The translations under genes and the position numbers were made by a program. From Dugong dugon (lineage: Eukaryota; Chordata; Mammalia; Sirenia; Dugongidae), in contig CM057462.1 of NCBI GenBank assembly GCA_030035585.1, positions 63,212,734-63,276,733 on the forward strand: a DNA stretch of 64,000 bases. The letters are read 5' to 3'. The notes under the pieces were generated by a model that was given only the letters and a program-made list of their open reading frames with translations, was not told where the DNA came from and ran no database searches. The first letter of the stretch is position 1; every line of letters begins with the position of its first letter. Of this stretch, positions 20,966 to 31,381 are shown one piece after another.

Positions 20966-21580
20966 GCACCCAGTGTATGCCATGCTAAAGCAAGGCATTT
21001 TGACAAGCATATTTGATATGGCTGTTTTGCTACCCAAAGTGTGAACGGTGCTGTTTTTTATCACCAGGTCGCGTGACCAGCGGGCATTTCCCCACCCTCA
21101 CTCTTCAGTAAACATCATTTCCTTCCTGATCCCCATACTATCTCTGGTCTCTTCCATCTCTTCTCCAACCTCTTCCCATCTCTTACCTCATCCCCAAGTC
21201 TTCCCTATCCTTCAGGCTCAAGATGAAATGAAGCGCTGCGGTCTCTATCATACCCATTATTTAGGACTAACAAAGAATGGGATGTTCAATGATTTGTTTT
21301 GTAAGCAACATCAAAATATTCCTGCCTGAAAAGACTATATAAAAATGTCTGAGTCTAAGTATCACGAAGCCATTCCAGGCAATTAACAAGATGCTGTAGA
21401 GACAGGGGTTAGTAAATGTGGTACCTCGCAAGCAGCTTTCACTTAGTGTGGGGGATGGGCAAAGAAAGTGATAATTTTATTCAGTGTTGTAGGAGCTTTG
21501 ACAGAGGGGTGCAGCGGGGGCTTTAGGGGCATCAGGAAAGGAAACTTAACCCAGCTTAGGGAAAAGGGACATTCTGGGCA
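20966..21580. other. unique DNA
   Basis: No confident repeat. CT-rich between 21090 and 21220, possibly a worn L2 piece, but the match is too weak to call. Confidence 0.3.
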
Positions 21581-21582
21581 GT

Positions 21583-21990
21583 GTCTTAGGTCAGGTTCCC
21601 TGGAGACAGACTTTGAGATGGAGACTTGTGTGCAGGAAGTCTCCACGGGAGTGTTTTGGGGACCACACCTGTAGGAAGTGAGGAATGCAAGATTGGGCAG
21701 AGGGAGAGATTTAATTGCTAAGTAGCTGTACGGAGACCTCAGCCTATCCCACAAGGAGCTCTGGAGCTGGGAAGGCCAGAGCTGTCCAGAATTAGGGCAA
21801 GAGAGCTGGACCTTTATACCTCACATCAACCAGCCACAGGGTGTGCGCTGCTTGGGGTGGGGGGTGAGCTGGAGCATAACCTGGAGGGAGGCAGCCAAGG
21901 CTCCTGCTCCCAGGAGGTGGGGAATGAGTGCCTTGGCTGTGATGAGGGAGGTCTGGGTGGCACACCACAGCAGCTACTACAGAAGGCCTC
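21583..21990 (-). repeat. ancient LTR-like repeat, second copy
   Basis: 'GTGTCTTAGGTCAGGTTCCC', 'GACAGACTTTGAGATGGAGAC' and 'TGTGTGCAGGAAGTCTCC' are shared in order with 10676 and 41825. Family unnamed. Confidence 0.45.
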
Positions 21991-22217
21991 CCAGAGGGGT
22001 GATGCCTTTGCCAGACTCGAATAATGAGCAGAGTGATTCAGAACAAGTAGTGGGGTGGAACTTTTCAGGTAGTGGGTATAGCATGTGCAAGACCCAGAGG
22101 CAAGGGAGCACTTTGTTTCGTTCTATTTTTTTGTTTTTGGAAGAGAGCAAGTAGTTTAATGTGGCTCAAGCCCAGAGCCTGGGAACGGGGGTGGTAAAAG
22201 GAGAGGCTGAGTAAGTA

Positions 22218-22356
22218 CCAAAAAACCGAAACCCATTGTTGTCAAATCAATTCTGACTCATAGTGACTCTACAGGACAGAATAGAACTGCCTCATAGAGT
22301 TTCCAAGGAGCAGCTGGTGGATTTGAACTATTGACCACTCCACCACCAGGGCTCCT
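22218..22356 (-). mobile_element. AfroSINE, minus, nested
   Basis: Perfect 10-base duplication TGAGTAAGTA at 22208-22217 and 22357-22366. It starts with CCAAAAAACCGAAACCC (reverse of the T/G-rich tail) and ends CACCACCAGGGCTCCT. The middle block is deleted, as in the copy at 10382. Confidence 0.93.
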
Positions 22357-22659
22357 TGAGTAAGTAAGCAGCGGGCAAAAACCTTGAAGGACCTCGTTTG
22401 GTAAAACCAGTTTCAGAGACTTGAACTGTGTCACAGTGACAGTGAGAAGCCACGGAAGGGTTATGAGCAGGAGTGCCATGTTCTGATTTGTCCTCTAGAC
22501 TCACTCTGCTTGTGTAAAGGAAGGGGCCGAGACCAGTGGAAGGGAGAATAGTTAGACGATTTTTGCAGTAAGTCCTGAATTTATTCTATTGACAATGTAG
22601 TGGAAGAAAAGTAGAAAGATTAGGAAACATTTAAGGGAGTAGAACTGATCCAGTCAGTG

Positions 22660-22845
22660 ACTAATTTGATACGGGGTTTACTCTATACCCAGCACTCTTC
22701 TAATTTTACGTATATGAACCCATGTATGGTTCACAACAATCCATTGGGTGGGAAGTATTATTATCCCCATTTTGCAGATGAGAAAACTGAGGCTCAGAGA
22801 ATTAAGTAATTTGCTAAGGTCACACAGCTAAACCCAGACTTTCTT
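22660..22845 (-). repeat. MIR, minus
   Basis: 'TTATTATCCCCATTTTGCAG', 'GAAAACTGAGGCTCAGAG' and 'AAGGTCACACAGCTAAACC' are the reverse MIR core, very well preserved. It sits inside the unnamed ancient repeat. Confidence 0.9.
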
Positions 22846-23103
22846 GCTCCCCAATTTCTGGCTTGGTCAATTGGATGGATGATGGTACTGTTTAGTGAGA
22901 TGGAGGACACAGGAGAGCTGGTTGGGGAGGACTATAGTGACATTTGCCTCGGACACGATGACGCTGCAGTGCCTTTAAGTCATCTGAACAGAGGTGTTCA
23001 AAGGACAGTTGACTACATGGGTCTACACCAGAAGACAGAACTGGCTGGATTGAGAGATTTGGGGGTCAGTAGCCTTGAGGTAAGGTTGCTGGGTGTCACA
23101 AAT

Positions 23104-23490
23104 GGTTTGCTCTTGGCCACTAACCTAAAAAGGAGCCCTGGTGGCACAGTGGTTAAAGTGACCAACTGCTAACCAAAAGGTTGGTGGTTCGAAACCACCA
23201 GTGGCCCCTCAAAAGAAAGATGTGGCAGTCTGCTTTCACAGAGATTTGCAGCCTTGGAAAACCTATGGGTTCGCTGTGAGTCAGAATTGACTCAATGGCA
23301 GTGAGTTTGGTTTTTGGGTTTTGGACTAACCTAAAAGTTGATGCTTTAAACCCACCCAGTGGTGCTGCAAAACAAAGTCCTGGCAATCTGCTTCTATAAA
23401 GATTACAGCCAAGAAAGCCCAATGGAGCACAGTTCTACTCTGTAGTACATGAGTAACCATGAGTTGGAATTCACTCAATGACAACAGGTT
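23104..23490 (+). mobile_element. AfroSINE, plus, outer copy split by another AfroSINE
   Basis: Left part 23104-23130 (TTGCTCTTGGCCACTAACC) and right part from 23325 (AGTTGATGCTTTAAACCCACC, CTATAAAGATTACAGCC, CATGAGTTGGAATTCACTC). The break lies between the A-box-side and B-box-side of the tRNA-like head. The inner SINE duplicated 12 bases of this head. Confidence 0.85.
23131..23324 (+). mobile_element. AfroSINE, plus, inserted in AfroSINE
   Basis: Perfect 12-base duplication ACTAACCTAAAA at 23119-23130 and 23325-23336. Near full length: AGGAGCCCTGGTGGCACAG, GGTGGTTCGAAACCACC, 'GATGTGGCAGTCTGC', and the tail GAGTTTGGTTTTTGGGTTTT. Confidence 0.95.
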
Positions 23491-23800
23491 TTCTCGAGCC
23501 TTTAGGTGACAAATGAAGCCATGGGAATGGATGAGCTCAGCCAGGGAGAAGGCTTAGAGTGAGAAGGGAACCCAGGGTGGAAGTGAGAGGAATAGGACCA
23601 TCAAGAGAAAGGCAAAGGAAAAAATGACCTGTCTGGAAAACCAAGAGGAACAAGCTAGACATTTTGAAGGAAACTCAGAAGAGCTGGCATGGAAGCCGGA
23701 GGAAGATAACATTTTTAGAAGGTCAGAAGTGTCAGATGCTGTAGAGAAGTCAACTAAGATGAGCACTGAAAATGATCCTCCACCCACTGAGGCAGAGTCT

Positions 23801-24369
23801 GGACCTCCCCCAAACACCCACTGTCCTGGAGAAGACAGAAGAGCGAAGCTCGGGTCTCAACACCGCTTCCGTTTCCTCACTATCTTTTGGCAGGAGCTGA
23901 AAAGAAGAGCTTTTGGAACGAAATATCTCTTTGGAGATTGATTTGAACAAACACCCCGTTTATCATTTCCTCCCGGGATTTCCCTAGCACCTCTCCGCCG
24001 AGATAGAAATCTGAGGCTTGTCATCAAAAGGGGGGAAACAGATCACGACAGCTCATCCTCTGAAACCTGCCTGCTGCCTCTGCACCTGGAGAGCCCCAGG
24101 AGGCTGGGGGCGCCGGTGTCGGGTGAGGGAGTGCCCCTCTCCCCCCACCCCTCCCTGCCCCATGTCTGCTTCCCTCAGCTCCTGCAGGCAAACACCTGGA
24201 GCCCTCCTAGCAGGCCCAGGGTTGTCCTGGGACAAACCCCTACGTTTGACACAGTGACGTGTGGCTGTATCGTATCCAGTCCTCACGTTATGCATGCCTC
24301 CCCCTGCAAACACACACACATCCCCCACACCATCGTCCCTGTGCTGGGGAGGCAGAGGGGGTAGAGGAA
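23801..24369. other. unique DNA, GC-rich
   Basis: The part at 23940-24050 (CCGTTTATCATTTCC, then GAGATAGAAATCTGAGG) is repeat-free and could be regulatory. 24050-24350 is C-rich. Minus- and plus-strand open frames overlap fully and show no domain. Confidence 0.3.
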
Positions 24370-24475
24370 AGGATGCTGGGTTTGAATCCAAGCTCTCACA
24401 CTTCATACCAGCTAAACGACCTTGTGCCAGTTACTTCACCTCTTTGCATCTCATTTCCTCATTTGATAAAATGAG
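24370..24475 (+). repeat. MIR, plus
   Basis: 'TGGGTTTGAATCCAAGCTCTC', 'CCTTGTGCCAGTTACTTCACC' and 'CATTTGATAAAATGAG' follow the MIR order. Confidence 0.85.
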
Positions 24476-24495
24476 AATATATATATATATATTTT
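24476..24495. repeat. (AT)n microsatellite
   Basis: About nine AT dinucleotides followed by a short T run, between two oppositely oriented MIRs. Confidence 0.9.
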
Positions 24496-24509
24496 TAGAG
24501 TGCCTGGTG

Positions 24510-24960
24510 TGCAGTGACTATAGCAATAACAGTACTTACTAAGTGTCAGGAACTATGTGAGGCCCTTTACACACATTTTCTCATTTAGTCCTCACCATAA
24601 CCTCATAATGTAGGTACTATTATTATTACTGTCTTAAACCAGTTGCTGTCCAGTCGGTTCTGACTCATGGTGACCCCATGCACGTCAGAGTAGAACGGTG
24701 CTCCGTAGGGTTTTCAGTGGTTCATTTTTTCAGAAGCAGATCGCCAAGGTACCTCTGGGTGGACTAGAAGCTCCAACCTTTCAGTTAGCAGCTGAGCTCA
24801 TTAACTGTTTGCACCACCCAGGGGTGCCATTTCCCGTCTTACATAGAGGCAAACAGAAGCTAGTGAGGGTAAGTAACTTGCTCTAAATTTCACAGCTCCT
24901 AAGTGGCAGAGCTGGGATTTGAACTCAGGCAGCTGGGTCCTGAGCTCTTAATCACTTTCT
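24510..24960 (-). repeat. MIR, minus, split by AfroSINE
   Basis: Left part: 'ACTTACTAAGTGTCAGGAAC', 'TCATTTAGTCCTCACCATAACC'. Right part (from 24827): 'GGGTAAGTAACTTGCTC', 'GTGGCAGAGCTGGGATTTGAAC'. Together they give one long reverse MIR. Confidence 0.85.
24639..24826 (-). mobile_element. AfroSINE, minus, nested in MIR
   Basis: 'CCAGTTGCTGTCCAGTCGG', 'GGGTTTTCAGTGGTTCATTT', 'CAGAAGCAGATCGCC' and the reversed head 'GCACCACCCAGGGGTGCC'. The flanks CTGTCTT (left) and CCGTCTT (right) may be a worn duplication. Confidence 0.9.
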
Positions 24961-24984
24961 TACTCCTTGATTTTTTTTCTTTCC

Positions 24985-25165
24985 AATCCACTCCCCACGC
25001 TGCAGTCAGAGGCATCTTCTTATCTACATGTCTGCCTATGTCATTTGCAGCTTAAAACCATGCCACGGCTTTCCTTCAGCTGCACGTTAAAAGCCAAAAG
25101 CCTTCGCTGGGTCTTCAAGGCCCTCATTTCTCATCTTCCTTCACACAGGCCTCGGGTCCTAGCAC
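24985..25165 (+). repeat. L2 fragment, plus
   Basis: 'TTTGCAGCTTAAAACCATGCC' and 'GGGTCTTCAAGGCCCTCATTTC' resemble the L2 region around 'CTTAAAACCCTCCAATGGC'. Confidence 0.55.
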
Positions 25166-26029
25166 CCAGCCAGACTAACAAACAGGCTGTGTGCTTTCAT
25201 GTACAGGAGAAAGGTGGGCGGCCCTGTAGGGTAGGGCCCAGGTTATCTCATTTCTGAGCACCCCCTCCAACCCCTGAGTTCCCACCCCCATCCCTATCCC
25301 CATTCTACTTTCCAGTGAAGGTCTGCGGAATAAAAAGCTAACCCATGGAATAGCAGTAGTAGTGGGAACACCAGGAAACGTTAGATGAGTGGCTAACAAG
25401 GCTTGACTAAGGGCCATTTACGTGCCCAACTTGGTGGTTGGCCCTTTGGGAGAAGAGGGGATTAAGACACTCAGTCTCTATTCTTAAGGAGATGTGTCTC
25501 TGTGATGCACAGGAAACAAAGTTGTGCTAACAACCGCAACCTTGATGCTACCAAGGGGCTGTTGTCTGACTAGAAAGCAAGGAGAAATCAGGGCAGACTT
25601 CCTGGAGAAGATGGCATTGGCATTGGGACTTTAAGGATTGGGATAACAGACGGTATTGCGTGAGTGGGGAGATACTTGCATACTCAGATGCTTTAATCTT
25701 TGTGGTGCACGCCACCCCCACCCCCTGTCATTACATGACAGCCAGGTCTCTCCCCTCTTCTGGCCTCTGACACCCCTGCAGTCTTTCCTCTCCCACCTTC
25801 CCCTGCCCCGCTCCAGCAGGCCAGCGTCCGTTAGTTTCCTCATCGTGTCTTTTCCTCCTGAGGAGTATTCCTGCTGACGTTGGTGTGCTCCCCCTCCTTG
25901 CCTGGCTAACTCCTGACGATCTTTCAGTCTCAGCTTACCTCCGCTTTCCTGGATCCCAGTCTGGTTAGTGGCACTGCTGGCTGTTCTCACTGCATCTTTT
26001 GCTCCCCCAGCACAATTCTTACTGGCCTT
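25166..26029. other. unique DNA
   Basis: No recognisable repeat or exon. The minus-strand open frame at 25631-25990 is Gly/Arg-rich from base composition only. Confidence 0.3.
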
Positions 26030-26170
26030 GATGCTTATGGCTTAGTTCAGTGTCTGCAGCCACACAGGTACGAGACCAGGGACTGTATTTGTCCTATTTA
26101 CCACTGTATCACCCAGCACCTGTCATACAGTAGGTGCTCAATAAACGTCTGTGGAATAAATGGCTAAGTG
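26030..26170 (+). repeat. L2 3' end, plus
   Basis: 'CAGGGACTGTATTTGTCC', 'CACTGTATCACCCAGCACCTG' and 'AGTAGGTGCTCAATAAACG' are the classic L2 3' terminus. Confidence 0.8.
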
Positions 26171-26369
26171 CTTGATAAGTGGAAACTGGTCTTATTATTA
26201 TCACTGTCTTGAACACCTGTCCTAGTCAACACCTTCTTCTGCCATCACCCCCTGCCCTGGTCTTCTGGGTCTTGGTTCCAACCAAGAGCCTTGGCCCAAG
26301 CCCCAGGGAAGCCAGTGATGTCTTGAGAGCAGGGCTGTGAAAGCGACAATGGGCCGGATCTGAAGTGCT

Positions 26370-26810
26370 TGTCCCTGCTAATGATTACGGACAAGCCTCC
26401 CTATTGAACCCCTTCCTCTTATTGACATTCGGATGCATGAGCCCAGGCTGTTGTTTTAAACGCACTCATTAGCCACACAAATCAGTCCTGTTGACAGAGC
26501 GCCTTTGAATTAAGCATCTCGCTGTAGTCATTGGACAAGGAGCAATTTATAATGCCATTAGCAACGCTTTCGAAGGTTACAGGCATCAAAAATTGTTCAG
26601 CCGTAATTATTCTTAATGGATACAAGGAATAAACTGATGCAGGACAGCTTTTTCATTAGCCTTCAATCAAGGCTGATGGCTTTGAGAAACGTACAGTAAG
26701 TGCGTTTTGGGGAGAAATAATGATGTTACAGCACCTTTCCCAGGAAAATGCTCTCGGTACACAGCTTAACTTTTAATGGCCTTAATTTGACATAATTAAA
26801 AAAAAATTTG
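26370..26810. promoter_or_regulatory. candidate conserved noncoding block
   Basis: About 440 bases without interspersed repeats. It is rich in homeodomain-type cores: TAATGATTACGG near 26380, GAATTAAGC near 26508, GTAATTATTC near 26605, TTCATTAGCC near 26653, CATAATTAAA near 26790. The even mix of AT cores and CG-containing words is typical of developmental enhancers. Inference only. Confidence 0.4.
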
Positions 26811-27185
26811 AATCTGTTTTTGAAGATCTTGAAATAAATTATTTCGTTCCCATTCTTAACCCTTTGGGGAGCTGGTGTTAGATAGCAGTAAGGGAACAAG
26901 GGGCTAGTTCTCAGAAATGGAGGGTCTATCTGGGAGAGCTGGGCTTCCCAGGCAAAGACCACAGAAAGCTCAGCTAGCCTCCAAGTGTGAGGGCTGCAGC
27001 CCAACCCCAGGCTTCCCCAGTGACCTTGGGGGAGGGAATTGGCTTTGTGAGTAGTCAGAGGGATTCGCAGAAAGGTCTACACTTGTGGCACTTTTTTACA
27101 CCATCCAGGAAGTGAAGTTCATATAAGAGGGGAAAGTAATCTCACCCCCTGGGGCAAGGCAGGCTAAGGAAATGATAGAACTGGG
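26811..27185. other. unique DNA
   Basis: No recognisable repeat or coding signal. Confidence 0.3.
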
Positions 27186-27189
27186 CATA

Positions 27190-27390
27190 AACCCAGGTTT
27201 CTCCTGAGCTGTGGGACCTCAGTAAGTGACTACAATTCTCTGAGCCTCAGTTTCTTCATATGTGAAACGAGGATGACAATGCCTACATCTTGGAGCTATT
27301 TGAGGGTTTGATGAGAGAACAGATGCAAAAGCTGCCAGCCAGTGCCTGGTACACAGTAGGTGCTGAAAAAATGTTCATTCCTAAGGTTAG
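27190..27390 (+). repeat. MIR, plus, near full length
   Basis: 'AAACCCAGGTTTCTCCTGAG', 'CTCTGAGCCTCAGTTTCTTC', 'GAAACGAGGATGACAATGCC' and 'CAGTGCCTGGTACACAGTAGG' run in full MIR order. Confidence 0.88.
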
Positions 27391-27539
27391 GGCTTTATTC
27401 ACCTGGCCATGGTAGTGCTTACTGACCAAGGCTAGGGCACCCAAAGCACTGGAAATGTAATAAGATGGAGAAAATTATGTTTGCCAACTCCTCTCAGAAT
27501 GTGGTTGAATGAAAGATACTCAGGGTGGGGATAAGATGT

Positions 27540-27606
27540 CTCCTCACACACCCACCACATCCACCACACCCAAACACACACATGCACAAACACACACATA
27601 CAAACC
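27540..27606. repeat. (CA)-rich simple repeat
   Basis: Imperfect CACA, CCAC and AAACACAC units; the minus-strand frame over it reads as a Cys/Gly/Val-rich run from composition. Confidence 0.8.
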
Positions 27607-27779
27607 AAAGGAAAACTAGATGGCTTCTAAGCTCCCTTTTAAGTTGAGTGGGTCCAGTTGAAGGCAGGGCTTTTGCTTTGCTGAGTGTGGCTATGCAAGT
27701 TTGGGGCAGAGTAGAATTGCTGGGACAATGAAAGAGGCGGCTGAGCATCTGACTTCTTGACTTTTCATCAGGCAGTGCT

Positions 27780-28440
27780 CAATTTTTCCTCAAAATAAAT
27801 ACTAAATAAATCCTTAAAGTCTTGAAGATGGATCAATCGTAACCTGTCTGGAGGGCTCGTGTGTGTGGTCCAGGCCTGAAAATACCAAGAAGATATCTAC
27901 ACAAGCGTTCACACTGAGCCATGCTGAGCTACAAGGAGGGAGTGCAGCTATTGTCATAATCACTGTCACTCAAGAGGCTTTATCAGAGTCTCCCAGGACT
28001 CTTCAGCGATGGCAGACACAGAGGGACAGAGTGGCATCAGGCCAACAAACCCGGCATCTAGCCTTGGCTCTACCAATGCCCAGTGCGTGACCGTGGATAA
28101 AACACCTCTTCTCTCTGGGTCTCAGAGTAGTCATGTGAAAATGGCAAAGCAGTTAGAAGTCACTACGTCAAACCCCAGGAAAACTCAACACACTAACTGG
28201 CTATCAGGGCATGATCTCCATCAAAAACTGCCTAACAGCAAATTCAAGTCCAGACAAAGGCTTGGAGACTTTTATGGCAGGAATATTGTGAACAGGGAAC
28301 ATTCTGTCTATTGGCTTAGTGTTTTCTGTGCCTTGGGAGAAGGAATCATGTTGCATCCTAGCAGGTTGTAGTGCATTTGTAGTAAGCAGACGCTCACCTC
28401 AGGCACCACGTGTGGACAGACTGAAGACCAAATGCTGAAA
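27780..28440. other. unique DNA
   Basis: No recognisable repeat or exon. Open frames of 75-120 codons on the plus strand have no domain. Confidence 0.3.
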
Positions 28441-28444
28441 CAGT

Positions 28445-28550
28445 GACTGGAAACTGGCTCATCTGGGCTCTACTCCCAGCTTGGCCATGAATTCCCTGTA
28501 TGACCCTGTGGTATGGGTCAGTTAACCTCTTGAGGCCTCAATTTTCTTAT
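28445..28550 (+). repeat. MIR, plus
   Basis: 'GGGCTCTACTCCCAGCTTGGCC', 'TGTATGACCCTGTGGTATG' and 'AGGCCTCAATTTTCTTATCC' fit MIR. Confidence 0.75.
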
Positions 28551-28592
28551 CCTTACATCCTATTATGGCATTTGGACTTGAACTATGTTTAT

Positions 28593-28760
28593 CTTTTCCT
28601 CCCTCCTTCCCTCCTTGTCTTCCTTCTCTCTTTCTCTCTCCTTTCTTCCTTCCTCCCTCCCTTTTTCCTTCCCTCCTTTCCTTGTTCCCTTCCTTTCTTC
28701 CTTCCTCCCTCCCTCTCCTTTTCTTTTTTCCTCTCTCCTTCTCTTCTTTCCTTCCTTTTT
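28593..28760. repeat. (TTCC)-rich polypyrimidine tract
   Basis: About 168 bases of almost pure C/T on the plus strand, with TTCC, CCCT and TTCT units and only three G and one A interruptions that I could see. Such a tract can adopt triplex structure and is slippage-prone. The Ser/Phe/Pro-rich open frames over it are artefacts. Confidence 0.92.
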
Positions 28761-28984
28761 AGCTGCAAAGTCCTATTTTCAAGTGTAATCTTACACAGAT
28801 GCCTAAAATATAAAACAAAGATGAAGCTTGTCTCGCTGAAGTATAGGTGTTACCCTGGAACCTGTCCCTTCAGTCCCCTCTAAGGGTCTGTACAGATCCA
28901 TAAGGGTCCTCAGAGCACAGACGTTGTTGGATGGCTCCATCACAAGATGGCCCCAGTCTTCCCTTGAAATCTCATCTGCTGCCT

Positions 28985-29330
28985 TCCCACCCAGCCTCCT
29001 CCTGCTCGCTAACACCGGCCATGCACTGTCTCTCTTCTCTGCCTTTACTCAGCCTATGCCCTCTTCCTGGGCTGCTCTTACCTGCTTGTCAGGCAAACTC
29101 CAACTCATCCTTCGAAGCCCACCTCAGAGGTCTTCGTATGCAGAATGAATCTCTCACCCTTCTACGGCCCTACAGGACTTTGTAAGCCTACTGGTAAAAC
29201 ATGGCTCAGAGGATATATTTAGTCACTGGTTCATGTCTTTCTTCCCAGACAAATTGCAAACGCTGAAGGGCAGGGACGATATCTGACTCAGCTTTATGTG
29301 CCAGCACTCAGCATTGAAACTCCATACTGG
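28985..29330 (+). repeat. L2 fragment, plus
   Basis: 'CTCTTCCTGGGCTGCTCTTACC', 'CAAACTCCAACTCATCCTTCG', 'AAGCCCACCTCAGAGGTC' and 'GGGCAGGGACGATATCTGAC' follow L2 3' order. Confidence 0.75.
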
Positions 29331-30318
29331 GAGAGGCTCACACAGCACAGGACCTGACACACTGTGGAAGCCTGGCCATTCTAGGGTCTGGCACACATAG
29401 GTGCCTATCTAAGGTAGGTCCCCTAGCCTAAGCAGGTGGTCCTCCAACCTAGGGCATGGCCCATACTGGGAGCTCACCAACACAGGGTCTTGCTCACAGG
29501 TGCTCAGTAAATGTTTGATAAGTGAAACTTCCATGGAATGGAAGCCCAGTTCTGAGAAAGCAGCTGGCTTCTCCTTAGTCAGAGAAACCAGTATTTTCGC
29601 TCTCTTCGCCACTGGTAGAAAGAGCAAATGCAATCACCTCCTGAAGCCAGGAGCAAGCAGGGCTGCAAGTTTGAGGTGGTGGGAGAGAGAAGCCCCTGGG
29701 GTAATGAGCAGATACTGTTTCCTTATCACCATCGGCATGTTCTCAAGCTATTACTCCCCGTCACCCTCCTGGCTCAGCCTCCATTTGGACTTTTTCTGAT
29801 AAACACCAATATCTGTGCAAATTCTTGAGGCTGACTGCCTCCCCAGCCCAGGGGCTGCTCTGCTGGAACTCCAGATGTGTGATAAGGCAGGGAAATACAT
29901 TTTCAGTCCACTAAGTCATCAACTTTTCTGACAAGGATTCTCAGGCTCGCGTAGATCTCTGATGACTAATATTGCCTTCACTCAGCAGAAGGCTTCAGAA
30001 ACCATCCAAACCATCACAAGACTGTCAGCTGTCAGCTCTTCCTCTGGCTTCACGTTTTGTGAGGCCCTCTGAGGAGCTCTGAGTTCTGATATGGCAGCAG
30101 TGTGCAGAGGAAGAGTGCTGGCCACAGGCAGGGGTCCTGGGACCATCCTGCTCTCCCTGCATTACTCGGGTGGTTCTGCTAACCTCTGTGGACATCAGTT
30201 TCCCCATTTGTCCAATGGGGGAGGGATGGATTCTACAGTCTCTAAGGGACTTTCCAGCTCTGAGTCCCATGGCTGTGAATCCCAGGGCTCAGAATCCTGG
30301 GGAGAAAATAATAGTAGT
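29331..30318. other. unique DNA with possible MIR pieces
   Basis: 'CAGTTTCCCCATTTGTCC' near 30197 suggests a worn MIR at about 30130-30240. The rest shows no family. No gene support. Confidence 0.35.
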
Positions 30319-30327
30319 TGTTGTATA

Positions 30328-30520
30328 TATAAAAAGCCAAACCTGTTGCTGTCCAGTCGATTCCGACGCATGGGGACCCCATGTGTTACAGAGTAGGACC
30401 GCCCCATAGAGTTTTCTTGGCTGTAATCTTTACAGAAGCAGATATCCAGGTCTTTCCTTTGCGGCAGCGCCAACCCTTCAGTTAGTAGTCGAGTGCAAAC
30501 TATTTGTGCAGTTTGCCTTA
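30328..30520 (-). mobile_element. AfroSINE, minus
   Basis: 8-base duplication GTTGTATA at 30320-30327 and 30521-30528. 'CTGTTGCTGTCCAGTCGATTC', 'GGACCGCCCCATAGAG', 'CAGAAGCAGATATCCAGG' and 'CAACCCTTCAGTTAGTAGTC' follow the reverse AfroSINE order. Confidence 0.9.
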
Positions 30521-30530
30521 GTTGTATACA

Positions 30531-30556
30531 TAATAATAATAATTATTATTACAGCT
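30531..30556. repeat. (AAT)n/(ATT)n run
   Basis: AATAAT units turning into ATTATT, forming a small inverted simple repeat after an AfroSINE. Confidence 0.8.
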
Positions 30557-30604
30557 ATAATTTTCCACGAGCTATTTGATTTGTTTACAGCTCTGGAATA
30601 GGAC

Positions 30605-30795
30605 GGAGCTAGATTCAAAGTGCTGCTGTGTCGCTGGTTCGCTCTGTGATCTTGGGTAAGTTACTTAACCTCTCTGAGCTTCAGTTTCCTCCCATGAAAT
30701 AAGGAGATAATAAGAATTAAATGAAATGATACAAAGCACTTACAGCACAGGGCTTAGAACACTGGAACCACCCATAAATGTTACCTCTTTTTATC
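30605..30795 (+). repeat. MIR, plus
   Basis: 'CTGTGATCTTGGGTAAGTTAC', 'CTCTCTGAGCTTCAGTTTCC' and 'ATACAAAGCACTTACAGCAC' give a clear MIR. Confidence 0.88.
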
Positions 30796-30878
30796 AATGT
30801 TAATAAAGGTCATTAGGACACTCCATGTGACTATTATCCTGATTTTCCTGATTAGGGGAGTAAAGTACCAAACCCCTC

Positions 30879-31381
30879 TGTCATGGTTTGAATTATGTCC
30901 CCCAAAAATGTGTGTATCGATTTGGCTGGGCAATGATTCCCAGAATTGTCTGGTTGGCCTCCATTTTGTGACTGTAATTTTATGTTAAAGAGAATTAGGG
31001 TGGGGTTGTAACACCACCTTTACCCAGGTCACATCCCTGATCCAGTGTAAAGGGAGTTTCCCTGGGGTGTGGCCTGCACCACCTTTTATCTCTTAAGAGA
31101 GAAAAGGAAAGGGAAGCAAGCAGAGAATTGGGGACCTCATACCATCAAGAAAGCAGTGCCGGGAGCAGAGCGCGTCCTTTGGACTGGGGTCCCTGCACTG
31201 AGAAGCTCCTAGGCTGGGGGAATACTGAAGAGAAGGCCAAGAGAGAGAAAAAGCCTTCCCCTGTAGCTGACACCTGAGTTTGGCCTTTTAGCCTACTTTG
31301 ACTGCGAGGACATAAACTCCTCTTCGTTAAAACCATCCACTTGTGGTATTTCTGTTATGGCAGCACTAGATGACTAAGACA
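30879..31381 (+). mobile_element. solo LTR, plus, with target-site duplication
   Basis: 503 bases from TGTCATGGTTTGAATTATG to GATGACTAAGACA with TG..CA ends and a perfect 5-base duplication CCCTC at 30874-30878 and 31382-31386. ERVL/MaLR-type by its 'TCATGG.TTGAATTATGTCCCC' start and 5-base duplication. No internal sequence, so internal recombination has left a solo LTR. Related copies: 2878-3378 and 44702-45106, both minus. Confidence 0.95.

Larger units (their letters stand above)
21990..23800 (+). repeat. unnamed ancient repeat, long copy with insertions
   Basis: Pieces continue across younger insertions: 22060-22207 (GTGGGTATAGCATGTGCAAG), 22367-22655 (GAAGCCACGGAAGGGTTATG, GGAGTGCCATGTTCTG), 22870-23103, and 23490-23800 (AAGCCATGGGAATGGATGAG, AGTGTCAGATGCTGTAGAGAAG). 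Inside it lie AfroSINEs at 22218 and 23131 and a MIR at 22660. The later part corresponds to a region not seen in the shorter copies. Confidence 0.45.

Noticed and set aside
28500..28883. Membrane-like Phe/Leu/Ser/Pro-rich frames
   Set aside because: Again a (TTCC)-rich simple repeat, not a coding exon.
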